The notes below the pieces were generated by a model. That model had not been told where the DNA came from and ran no database searches. It saw nothing but the letters and a program-made list of their open reading frames with translations. DNA of 25,438 nt from Acidobacteriota bacterium (lineage in GTDB: Bacteria; Acidobacteriota; Blastocatellia; Pyrinomonadales; Pyrinomonadaceae). Below, piece after piece: positions 7,604 to 14,376 of this stretch. Each line of letters begins with the position of its first letter. Within the stretch, counting starts at the first letter, position 1. Location: assembly GCA_963169175.1 (NCBI GenBank), contig CAUJFK010000113.1, positions 1-25,438 of the forward strand, read 5' to 3'. A program made the position numbers and the translations under genes.

Positions 7604-8161
7604 TCAGTTCGTCTTCGGCAAGGTCATCGTCTCGCCTTCGGAATTCATTTCCAGATGGCGCGTTGTCGTGTCGGTAATGCTGGGCGGCACGAGGTCGCCG
7701 GTCTTGTATCGCGGATCATTGTTTGAAACATACTCGGTCCGCGTCGGCGGCAGGCCCGGATTGCTGTAGGGTTGATTTAATTGAGGAGCGTAGTTCTGCG
7801 ATATTCCGCGAGGCGGGATATCCATTTTGCTGTAACGCACACAGTCTGAAATTCCCTTTGCGAGGAAGGAAACTGCGGGAAACAGCATCGCCCACCACCA
7901 TGCCCGGCCGCCGGCGACACCAGTAAGGGCCAGCGCAAGGGCAATTACCGCAAAGCCCACGCCAAAAACGATATTTCGAATTGCGGTAGCGTACATCTCG
8001 TGCGGATCGCGGATCCGCCGCTTGTCGCACGACATTGCGTCAGCCGGGTTAGCGACCAGATCACCGCTCAGTACGGCCGACACTCCGCCGAGGTCGACGC
8101 CGCAGCTTCGACAAAATTTCCCATCGTCAGGATTGCTGGTTCCGCATTTTGGACAAAACAT
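7604..8161 (-). CDS. Zinc-ribbon membrane protein, unknown function
   Basis: The 185-residue protein starts with a zinc ribbon, C3/C6 (CPKC) and C17/C20 (CRSC), with the NPDDGKFC spacing usual for 'zinc-ribbon' N-termini. After a linker, residues about 60-100 form two adjacent hydrophobic segments (NIVFGVGFAVIALALALTG and AWWWAMLFPAVSFLAKGI), so it is probably a small two-pass membrane protein with a cytoplasmic ribbon and a disordered, Pro/Asn-rich tail. It starts 7 bases after the rlmB stop, so the two are probably co-transcribed. The linker contains the 15-mer TCAGCCGGGTTAGCG (plus strand) shared with an insertion in leuS. Function is not known. Confidence 0.7.
   Translation of the reverse strand: MFCPKCGTSNPDDGKFCRSCGVDLGGVSAVLSGDLVANPADAMSCDKRRIRDPHEMYATAIRNIVFGVGFAVIALALALTGVAGGRAWWWAMLFPAVSFLAKGISDCVRYSKMDIPPRGISQNYAPQLNQPYSNPGLPPTRTEYVSNNDPRYKTGDLVPPSITDTTTRHLEMNSEGETMTLPKTN
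8040..8054. repeat. 15-mer shared with the leuS palindromic insertion
   Basis: The plus-strand 15-mer TCAGCCGGGTTAGCG is identical to 24421-24435. In both genes it is read on the minus strand in the same frame as A-N-P-A. Here it lies in the linker after the zinc ribbon. It could be a fragment of the same repeat family; flanking bases diverge quickly, so coincidence cannot be excluded. Confidence 0.4.
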
Positions 8162-8168
8162 AAGTAAC

Positions 8169-8951
8169 CTATCCTTCTTCGCCGCGTTGCCGTTGGGCCT
8201 CGAAGAGAATTACGCCAGCAGCGACCGAAACGTTCAGTGATTCTATTTTTCCATACATCGGGATTTTTACCAACACATCGCAGTTCTCGCGAACCAGCCT
8301 GTGCAGTCCGCTGCCTTCGGCGCCAAGCACAAGGGCCGACGGTTGTTTCCAGTCCCACTCAGTATAATTCATGGTCGCATCGCCGCTGGTGCCGACGACC
8401 CAGATATTGCGTGCCTTTAGATCTTCGATCAAGCGATTGAGATTCGCGGTCTTTGCAACCTTTACATATTCTGTCGCCCCGGCCGAAGATTTTGCGACCG
8501 TTTCGGTCAGGCCAACCGCCCTGCGTTCGGGAATGATCACGCCATCCGCTCCCGAACACTCGACCGTTCGCAGGACCGCACCTAAATTTCGCGGGTCCTC
8601 AACGCCGTCGAGGACAACAAGCAGTGCATTGCTGTCGCCGGACAAAAGGTCGTCAACTTCGACGTAGCTTGCCGCGGCCGCAAATGCAACGATGCCCTGA
8701 TGGTTGGTATCCTGACCAACGAGTTGGTCCAATCGTTCGCGCGGTACGCGACGAATGCCCACGTTTTGGGCTCGAGCAAGATCGTATATTTCATCGAGCC
8801 GGTGCTGACGCGCTCCGTCGGCGATCTCGATGTGATCTATCCGGCGGGACCGCGATCGAAGCGCTTCAGAAACCGGGAGCGATCCATAGATCAAAGCTGT
8901 ATCAGCGGGTGGCCGTTCTTCTCTGTGTACCTTACGTGGTCGCTTGTTCAT
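8169..8951 (-). CDS. rlmB: 23S rRNA (guanosine-2'-O)-methyltransferase RlmB, SPOUT family
   Basis: RlmB-type TrmH enzymes 2'-O-methylate a guanosine of 23S rRNA (G2251 in E. coli) using S-adenosylmethionine. From ATG 8951 the protein is 260 residues. The N-terminal substrate-binding domain (LIYGSLPVSEAL, later TNHQGIVAF) resembles the L30e-like domain. The three SPOUT motifs are present: motif 1 DPRNLGAVLRT at about 119-129, motif 2 LGAEGSGLHR at about 209-218 and motif 3 IPMYGKIESLNVSVAAGV at about 230-247, forming the trefoil knot. In-frame TTG 8972 and GTG 8969 lie upstream; ATG 8951 is preferred because a GAAGAG lies before it and family members start with a short basic tail. It lies between an upstream zinc-ribbon gene and a downstream one, probably in one - strand transcript. 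Confidence 0.9.
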   Translation of the reverse strand: MNKRPRKVHREERPPADTALIYGSLPVSEALRSRSRRIDHIEIADGARQHRLDEIYDLARAQNVGIRRVPRERLDQLVGQDTNHQGIVAFAAAASYVEVDDLLSGDSNALLVVLDGVEDPRNLGAVLRTVECSGADGVIIPERRAVGLTETVAKSSAGATEYVKVAKTANLNRLIEDLKARNIWVVGTSGDATMNYTEWDWKQPSALVLGAEGSGLHRLVRENCDVLVKIPMYGKIESLNVSVAAGVILFEAQRQRGEEG

Positions 8952-9076
8952 TCGTACGTGACTCTTCACCAAATATAATGATGGCCCTTAGCGCACAACC
9001 TCCGCTCATTCTGTGTGGCGAGGCCTCGTGAATATGCACAACTCGGCGCAATTTATCACGCCGCGGCACGAGCGCC

Positions 9077-10036
9077 TTACAGAAGCTTCCGCTGGAGCCT
9101 GGAATATTTTGAGAATTGTTCGAGGTTGCTTGTCCGAACAACGCTGGCAAAGCCGGACCGGAGCATACCGGTGCGTCGCAGGCCCTGAAAATCTATTCCG
9201 TGTTCGATATCCCAAACCTCGGTCAACGGGGCCATCAGCTGCGCGTATTCATCAACGGCCTTTGCGGCCGGGGCAAATGCCTTTAGCTTCTCGAGCAAGA
9301 GTTGAATATTCTGGGCCGCGAGCAGCCGCTTTTCGCTTCCGAGGGTCGAAAAATCGAAGCCTTTCGTTGTAACGCGCCAACCCTGAGTTGAGTCGCCCGG
9401 ATAAATGTCGATCAGCAGATCGTCGCTTGTCGTCGCTGATTCGGCCAGCACCTTGCGCTTGTCTTTACGCCCCTTCTCGACCGATTCTTTTCGCGATTCC
9501 ACAATTGTTCCAATGACGATCAGGGCAACCTCGCCGGCCAATAGAGATCTTTGCTCACTCGTATTGAAGCTCGTGAACACAACTCTGTCGCCGCTAAACT
9601 CAACACTCCGCAGCCGTGTATTCGGCTTTCCGATCTTCAGATCGACATCGCGCACCAACTTTGTGGTAAGTCCAAATGCCGAAAACCGCTTTGCGGCCGC
9701 GGCGGCATCAGGTTCTGACTCGAGCCGTGCGAGCGGGAACGGATCTTTTGCCTCAACCATTCTGCCAAATAGCTCATTGTCCAGTTTTAGATATTGGGCC
9801 GCCGATGCAACATCCACCGTGTCCGCCCGCCCGACAATTACGACATTGAATCCGTTCTCCCAGTTCTCAAGCTTGCGGAGGTTCAATTTGACGGATCTAC
9901 ACAGATCTTCCGGAACATCAAGCGGCGCTCCACAGTACAGGCAGCCCGCGCGATTCGGCGGATTTGATTTTCCGCACTTGTTGCAGGTTATCATTTCGTC
10001 GCTGCCGAAGGCTGCGTTCTTGGTTTGCGATGTCAT
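9077..10036 (-). CDS. Zinc-ribbon protein of unknown function
   Basis: The 319-residue product is soluble by appearance, with no membrane segment. A zinc ribbon, CNKCGKSNPPNRAGCLYCG, lies at about residues 18-36, followed by a mixed alpha/beta region with acidic and basic stretches (VIVGRADTVDVASAAQYL, FTSFNTSEQRSLLAGEVALIVIGTIVESRKE) and a helical C-terminus. ATG 10036 gives 14 residues before MITCNKCG; ATG 9994, directly at the ribbon, is an equally reasonable start because neither has a good Shine-Dalgarno. I know of no characterised homologue. It leads the - strand run that continues with rlmB, 105-125 bases downstream. Confidence 0.62.
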   Translation of the reverse strand: MTSQTKNAAFGSDEMITCNKCGKSNPPNRAGCLYCGAPLDVPEDLCRSVKLNLRKLENWENGFNVVIVGRADTVDVASAAQYLKLDNELFGRMVEAKDPFPLARLESEPDAAAAAKRFSAFGLTTKLVRDVDLKIGKPNTRLRSVEFSGDRVVFTSFNTSEQRSLLAGEVALIVIGTIVESRKESVEKGRKDKRKVLAESATTSDDLLIDIYPGDSTQGWRVTTKGFDFSTLGSEKRLLAAQNIQLLLEKLKAFAPAAKAVDEYAQLMAPLTEVWDIEHGIDFQGLRRTGMLRSGFASVVRTSNLEQFSKYSRLQRKLL

Positions 10037-10599
10037 CTCAAGCTGTGAAGATCAACAGAAGCATCCGCGTTGCTTGCGGAAAAGAGGGTTCTGTTGGGAT
10101 TCTACCACGTAATTCGATGGCGGTATTGAATTTCTGCAATTTCCAATGTGCGAACGGAATCACCACTCGATCCTATGTTTCGTGAGTTTCGTTTCTTGAT
10201 CCGTGAGCTTTGTGGTGGCGAAGCCGGGCCCGGATCATGATACGGACCTTTCTTGTTTCGCGCTTTTCGTGGTCCCGGGGCCGGCATCGCCGACCCAAAT
10301 TCGCGCACAACAACATACCTCCCTTAAACCCCGGCGCACGAAATCGCTTGACGCTCCGCCCGTGTCAGGGCAAACTAGGTAGTAAGCATTTTTTGATACC
10401 GGTTTCCTTTTGAATTGGCTTAGATATTTTATTTGATTGATATTGATCACGTTTGATTGAACCAAGAGATCCAGGCAAAAAACACGACCGATCACGATTT
10501 AGGAAATAATTACACCGCGTCTCCCGCGACCCGCCCTGTTTGAACGGCCGATCGGAATCAAAATAGCTGCTGAACAAAAATTACTGCGAGGTTGTTTAA
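10037..10599. other. Long intergenic region with repeat-like sequence
   Basis: Divergent upstream region between a - strand and a + strand gene, 563 bases, with no convincing coding sequence. From about 10170 to 10290 it carries TTTCGTGAGTTTCG, CTTTGTGGTGGCG and CTTGTTTCGCGCTTTTCGTGGT stretches, similar in style to the TTCGTG/TTTGTGG repeat material at the right edge of the window, plus the small palindrome CCGGGCCCGG. From about 10385 to 10470 it is AT-rich, as expected for promoters of the + strand NYN gene, but I could not pick a convincing -35/-10 pair. Confidence 0.4.
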
Positions 10600-11292
10600 A
10601 TGCAGTTAGATCCGAGTACTGGCTCATCCTGGAAGTTTGGGCATCGCGGGCGCGTTGCGGTCTTTATTGACGGCAACAACCTGTTCCACGCGGCCCGATT
10701 TCATTCGATAGATATTGATTACAACAAGCTGCTCCGCATTCTGCTCGGCGACGGACGGCTGCTGCGAGCCTTTTTCTACACCGGTGTCGATGCCGGAGCG
10801 GAACGCCAGCAAGGCTTTCTGCTCTGGATGCGGCGAAATGGATTTCGCGTCATTCAGAAAGAGCTGAAAACATTTTATGACGGTACGCGAAAGGCCAATC
10901 TGGATGTCGAGATCGCGGTCGATATGCTTAGCCTTGCCGGCCGGTACGACACTGCGGTGCTTGTTTCCGGCGATGAGGATTTCGTTTATGCAATTAATGC
11001 TGTTGCATACAAAGGCTGCCGCGTCGAAGTTGCGGGGTTTCGATCGAACACCGCACCCCGTTTGATAGACGTTGCCGATTTCTTTATCGACCTCGGCGAA
11101 ATATCCGAGCTTATTCGGCGAGACACAACACAGCCGGGCAGTTACGACGTGCCTTCGTTCGAACCCGACGATATTCACGTATCCGGCGGCCAGCGTGCAA
11201 ATGGCCGCGACCAGCACCGGTCGGCGGCGCCGTCAAGGAATCAGCCGAATGAGAGCGGGCCGGGCTTCGGACGCCTTAAGGACGATAGATGA
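10600..11292 (+). CDS. NYN-domain (LabA-like, PIN-fold) protein, probable ribonuclease
   Basis: NYN domains are PIN-like nuclease folds that act on RNA. The 230-residue protein has the first motif VAVFIDGNNLFH with D24 and N26/N27, the middle acidic residues D102 and D108 in ANLDVEIAVDML, and the SGDEDF motif at 123-128 carrying D125/D127, so the metal-binding set looks intact. AVAYKGCRVEVAG and LIDVADFFIDL complete the fold by about residue 172. The last 60 residues are polar and probably disordered. The GAGG eight bases before ATG 10600 supports this start. Its stop overlaps the start of the DUF2203 gene (ATGA), so the two are translationally coupled. The biological substrate is unknown. 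Confidence 0.85.
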   Translation: MQLDPSTGSSWKFGHRGRVAVFIDGNNLFHAARFHSIDIDYNKLLRILLGDGRLLRAFFYTGVDAGAERQQGFLLWMRRNGFRVIQKELKTFYDGTRKANLDVEIAVDMLSLAGRYDTAVLVSGDEDFVYAINAVAYKGCRVEVAGFRSNTAPRLIDVADFFIDLGEISELIRRDTTQPGSYDVPSFEPDDIHVSGGQRANGRDQHRSAAPSRNQPNESGPGFGRLKDDR

Positions 11293-11663
11293 AATTGTTC
11301 ACCCTTGCAGAAGCAAATGATGCCCTCCCGCTGGTAAAGGAACACCTTGCGCGTATCCAAAAGTTGTATGCAAGGATCGACAAATATCGCGATTCAGCAC
11401 GGGCCGCTGCCGGTGCCTCGGAAGCGGGCGGCGGAATGGAAGGCGGCACAAACTATGTCCACGCTCTTTATGAGGTCGGCAAGCTGACGACCGAGCTTTT
11501 CGAGATGGGCGTCCAGCTAAAAGATTACTCCCGGGGCCTGATCGATTTTCCGTCTATGCGCGACGGCCGCATCGTCCTCCTCTGCTGGCAGCTCGGCGAA
11601 AATGACGAAATAGAATGGTGGCACGAAATCGAAGCCGGTTTCGCCGGCCGCCAGCGGCTTTAG
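11289..11663 (+). CDS. DUF2203 family protein
   Basis: The 124-residue protein matches the DUF2203 pattern along its length: FTLAEANDALPLVKEHL at the N-terminus, a helical middle, then GVQLKDYSRGLIDFPSMRDGRIVLLCWQLGE and WWHEIEAGFAGRQ at the C-terminus. No enzymatic function is known for the family. The C-terminal W, H, E and R residues are conserved and suggest a binding site. It overlaps the upstream NYN gene by 4 bp and is presumably made from the same mRNA. Its 3' end is antisense to a short possible gene on the other strand. Confidence 0.87.
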   Translation: MKLFTLAEANDALPLVKEHLARIQKLYARIDKYRDSARAAAGASEAGGGMEGGTNYVHALYEVGKLTTELFEMGVQLKDYSRGLIDFPSMRDGRIVLLCWQLGENDEIEWWHEIEAGFAGRQRL

Positions 11664-11819
11664 CAGTCTGACCGAATCTTTTTGGCGATGTGCAGGTCCG
11701 TCCCGCTCAGAAGGCCGCCCCACAGTTTCTCGATTCGCCGAAATCGCTGAAAGACCGAGGGTGGCAAGCGTACAACCCAAAAAGAAATACAGTATGTACC
11801 GGAGATTTGCTTTGCTCAC
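11517..11819 (-). CDS. Possible small exported or membrane protein, overlaps DUF2203 antisense
   Basis: This 100-residue frame begins at GTG 11819 with a strong GGAGG about six bases upstream, 12 bases after the stop of the membrane-protein gene before it. It starts with a good signal-anchor (ANLRYILYFFLGCTLATLGL). After about residue 50 it runs antisense through the end of the DUF2203 gene, and that part looks arbitrary in composition. Start, spacing and signal favour a real gene; the tail may be the result of truncation or a frameshift. No homologue is recognised. Confidence 0.4.
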   Translation of the reverse strand: MSKANLRYILYFFLGCTLATLGLSAISANRETVGRPSERDGPAHRQKDSVRLLKPLAAGETGFDFVPPFYFVIFAELPAEEDDAAVAHRRKIDQAPGVIF

Positions 11820-11831
11820 GTCACCCTCCGC

Positions 11832-12482
11832 TCAAACCGGCTTCACTGGAATAAATCTGCCGGGATTATGTAAATCTTCCTTTGTGAAGGTGCCGGAATT
11901 CCACCCGGTACCATCATCGTAACGGATCTCCAAGATCCGAATGTTTACGCGAGTCAAAGTATCCAGCCGGTGTCGCTTTCCGATGAAGTTACTAATCTGA
12001 TCCACTCTCTTTCCGTCAAGGTGCTGTTCAAATAACTCGCCTGCCGCTATCGGCGGTTCGTCCTTGTACTCTTTTGCCTGACGAATTGGATGGGCTCCAT
12101 AAAAGACGTCAAACACCATTAAAGGTCCCGAAGCCTGAGTCTCCGGAAAATCGAGTGACCAAGCAAGATAGGTGATCGCCTTGCCCGTGTTGTTCTTGAA
12201 TCTAACAGTTAGGCCTTGCAGCCAATCCCTTTCCTGTCGAAACTTTTCATTAATCGTCAAGGCTTTCTGACTGTTACGCAGACCTACAATTTGAAGCGGT
12301 TCGTTCGGATAGTTCACTCGAACTATCTGTTTCTGAACTTCGTCGCTCGTTTGAGCGAGAGCTACGAACAGTGCCCTAGAGACAAAAAACAAGGGAACCA
12401 TTGCAACCAAGATAGACAGCAGGATCAGCTTAAGTTGAAGCGATCCAGACCTTACGCCGATCGACTCATTTGAACTACTCAC
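11832..12482 (-). CDS. Single-pass membrane-anchored protein, unknown function
   Basis: The 216-residue protein begins with a short polar stretch, then a hydrophobic segment at about 15-42 (LQLKLILLSILVAMVPLFFV), so the rest is probably outside the cytoplasm. The exported part has beta-rich stretches (LTVRFKNNTGKAITYLAWSLDFPE, VNIRILEIRYDDGTGWNSG) that look like an Ig-like or lipoprotein-type sandwich. GTG 12480-12482 is the start because AGGAGGT lies four bases upstream. No family is recognised. The following small signal-anchor frame probably shares its transcript. Confidence 0.65.
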   Translation of the reverse strand: MSSSNESIGVRSGSLQLKLILLSILVAMVPLFFVSRALFVALAQTSDEVQKQIVRVNYPNEPLQIVGLRNSQKALTINEKFRQERDWLQGLTVRFKNNTGKAITYLAWSLDFPETQASGPLMVFDVFYGAHPIRQAKEYKDEPPIAAGELFEQHLDGKRVDQISNFIGKRHRLDTLTRVNIRILEIRYDDGTGWNSGTFTKEDLHNPGRFIPVKPV

Positions 12483-12486
12483 AGAT

Positions 12487-12493
12487 ACCTCCT
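12487..12493 (-). promoter_or_regulatory. Strong Shine-Dalgarno deciding a GTG start
   Basis: On the minus strand AGGAGGT is followed by ATCT and then GTG at 12480-12482. This is the clearest ribosome-binding site in the window. It fixes the start of the 216-residue membrane protein. Confidence 0.7.
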
Positions 12494-12914
12494 ACTTCAT
12501 CCGCTTCTTGATAGGCTCGCGCCCTTTTTTCGATCGTTGCGGAACTCCATACGATTACCCATAACCGGGTACCGAACAAGTCAAAGTTAGAGAGCTCGGG
12601 TAATCTAGTCCAGTTGTTTTTTTTGTCAAGCGCTTTTTCACGCCCTGTGTGCCGACAACGTTCAAGTCCTAACCCCAGGCAATTTTTCAAAAAGGATCGG
12701 CACACAAGCATCGGTCTTGGGAACCATTTTTCGTGGGCTAAATCCCATGATTTCCCTCAAATTTCCCAAAAATAGAAACCTTCCGTGAATCCATTAAGTT
12801 TTAGATTTATCTATCTGTTACTATTGACTACTTAAAGTAATTTCTGATAATCTCATTCTGTTTTCGACCAAGGGCTCACACAAACCACGCTCATTTCTTG
12901 ATCTATTAAAGCCT
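12494..12914. other. Divergent intergenic region
   Basis: About 420 bases between the - strand membrane protein and the + strand RDD gene. A 78-codon frame on the minus strand (12475-12711) has no recognisable features and is not called. The region is AT-rich from about 12720 and contains the promoter described separately, driving the RDD gene. Confidence 0.45.
12824..12851 (+). promoter_or_regulatory. Sigma70-type promoter for the zinc-ribbon/RDD gene
   Basis: TTGACT (12824-12829) and GATAAT (12846-12851) are separated by 16 bases, close to the housekeeping consensus. Transcription would start about 12858, leaving a leader of about 55 bases before ATG 12915. The spacer contains the odd palindrome TACTT-A-AAGTA (12829-12839), a possible operator. 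Confidence 0.6.
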
Positions 12915-14225
12915 ATGAAGTGTACCGTCTGCCAACGCGAACTCGCGCCGAATTTGTCGATGTGCTTCAGGTGCGGGGCTATGGTAAACGATTCCGTTCG
13001 TGAAGAACTCGCTGCCAGCATTACACCTATCTCAACCCCCATGAAACGAAAAATACCAGAAGTTCAGGAAGTTCCCGCCGCCCCGCGTCCGGCCGTTTCA
13101 GAGGCCAAACCTGTCGTCCGCCGCAGCCACACCGCGGACCTGGCCGTAAAAAAGACCAGTCCGACGCTGGCGGAATTCAAAAATCCTAACGCATCGATGC
13201 CGGAATGGCGGATACAGCTGCAAAATTCTGTCCGTCAACGCACCGGCCGCGTCGCCGCCGAGCCGATCGCGACCAACGCCGCCTCGCCCGTCGCGCGGAC
13301 CGGGCGGACTGCGGCCGCGCTGAAAGTTCAACACGATCATGAAGCGGAGAATGCCGTTGATCTAAAGGTTGCCAACGCGCTGAAACGCATTGAGCAATCA
13401 CGCCGCCGCTATCTGCCAACCGAAAAGGCACGCGAGGGCATCCGTGTTGCCAAGGCGGCCGCCAGCAAGGCATATCCATTTAACGTCGTGTCCCGATCGG
13501 CCGATCTTCCCGAACGCCCGGCATCGCCCGCACCCGAAGCGGAGCCGGCTGTTCGCCCGCGACTTGTTTCGACACTGAAGATCGAAAAAAAGCGGTATGA
13601 TACGAACAAACTGGTGCCGATACCGGAGGCCGAATATATGGCCGGACCGGTGATCGATGCGCCCGACGAAACCGAGGTGCCAAAGGTCCATCTGCGAGAG
13701 AATTGGTCGCAGAAAATCGAATTCAAGGCGGCGGACGCGATCGAGGAGGTTGGCGTAGCGCCTGACCTGGCGGAATCAAGTGAACCAGCAGTTGAGTCGG
13801 AAGCCGACGAACTCGATGATCTTGCGCCGCTTTCCATGCGGTTTAATTCGGGCCTGTTCGATCTGATCATCGGCGGATTCGCGAGCTTTGTCCTTTTTTC
13901 GCCGTTCATCGGCATGTTCGAAAATTGGGCATCGCTGAACGGCCTTTTGCTGTACTCGGCAATTTTCCTGGCGGTCATGTTCATATACCTGACCGCGTCG
14001 ATCGCCATTCTTGGCCGGACGTTTGGAATGAAGCTGTTCTCGCTGGATATCGTCGATATTGAACAGAGCGAATTCCCGACATTGCATCAGGCCGCAGTCA
14101 GTTCGAGTGTGTATCTGATCTCGCTCGTTCTCGGTGGGCTTGGCTTTTTGCCGCTCTTTTTTAACGAAGAGCGTCGGGCCGCTCATGACCTTGTCTCAGG
14201 CACGATCCTGGTGCGTGGTGCCTGA
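12915..14225 (+). CDS. Zinc-ribbon protein with C-terminal RDD membrane domain
   Basis: The 436-residue protein has an N-terminal zinc ribbon (C3/C6 and C17/C20), then about 270 residues of charged, Pro/Ala-rich, probably disordered sequence with several short basic segments. The last 135 residues form an RDD domain: the family's R and D positions are seen in SMRFNSGLFDLIIGGFASF, followed by hydrophobic segments (LYSAIFLAVMFIYLTASIAIL, SSVYLISLVLGGLGFLPLFF), GRTFGMKLFSLDIV, and the ending ERRAAHDLVSGTILV. RDD proteins are integral membrane proteins; some are proposed to be ion antiporters, but the role of zinc-ribbon/RDD fusions is unknown. A clear promoter lies 64 bases upstream. The start ATG has no strong Shine-Dalgarno. 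Confidence 0.82.
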   Translation: MKCTVCQRELAPNLSMCFRCGAMVNDSVREELAASITPISTPMKRKIPEVQEVPAAPRPAVSEAKPVVRRSHTADLAVKKTSPTLAEFKNPNASMPEWRIQLQNSVRQRTGRVAAEPIATNAASPVARTGRTAAALKVQHDHEAENAVDLKVANALKRIEQSRRRYLPTEKAREGIRVAKAAASKAYPFNVVSRSADLPERPASPAPEAEPAVRPRLVSTLKIEKKRYDTNKLVPIPEAEYMAGPVIDAPDETEVPKVHLRENWSQKIEFKAADAIEEVGVAPDLAESSEPAVESEADELDDLAPLSMRFNSGLFDLIIGGFASFVLFSPFIGMFENWASLNGLLLYSAIFLAVMFIYLTASIAILGRTFGMKLFSLDIVDIEQSEFPTLHQAAVSSSVYLISLVLGGLGFLPLFFNEERRAAHDLVSGTILVRGA

Positions 14226-14243
14226 TAGTGAATGCTATGGTGA

Positions 14244-14334
14244 ATGCTGGCGCCCGCGTAAGCAAGGGCCGTAGCCTCCAACTTTGGCATTACGCTCGTG
14301 CTCATGCCCAGCATCTAATCTTTGGTACAGATTA
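14244..14334. other. Structured intergenic element, candidate RNA or MITE-like repeat
   Basis: ATGCTG(G) at 14244-14250 pairs with (C)CAGCAT at 14308-14314, enclosing two smaller hairpins: GCCC/GGGC around a 10-base loop at about 14252-14269, and GGCAT/ATGCC at about 14286-14308. Immediately after comes TAATCT (14316-14321) pairing with AGATTA (14329-14334). This nested layout fits a small multi-branched RNA or a palindromic repeat. It lies after the RDD gene and just before a terminator. No known RNA family is recognised. Confidence 0.4.
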
Positions 14335-14337
14335 ATT

Positions 14338-14371
14338 AAGGCCGCCGACCTGGACGGCCTTTCTTCTTTTT
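14338..14371 (+). terminator. Rho-independent terminator
   Basis: AAGGCCG (14338-14344) pairs with CGGCCTT (14355-14361) around a 10-base loop. It is followed by the T-rich run TTCTTCTTTTT. It would end transcription from the RDD gene. It stands only about 6 bases before the GTG start of the NFACT gene, which is unusual. Confidence 0.65.
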
Positions 14372-14376
14372 CGCTC

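Noticed and set aside
12475..12711. 78-codon minus-strand frame upstream of the 216-residue membrane protein
   Set aside because: No motif, no ribosome site, and it overlaps the well-supported GTG start and Shine-Dalgarno of the membrane protein.
13409..14008. 199-codon minus-strand frame opposite the RDD gene
   Set aside because: Ser/Arg-rich low-information sequence without domain or ribosome site; the plus strand has zinc-ribbon and RDD motifs.
14284..14376. Upstream TTG start for the NFACT gene
   Set aside because: The 31 extra residues would be encoded by the structured element and the terminator; the family's N-terminal motif starts at GTG 14377.
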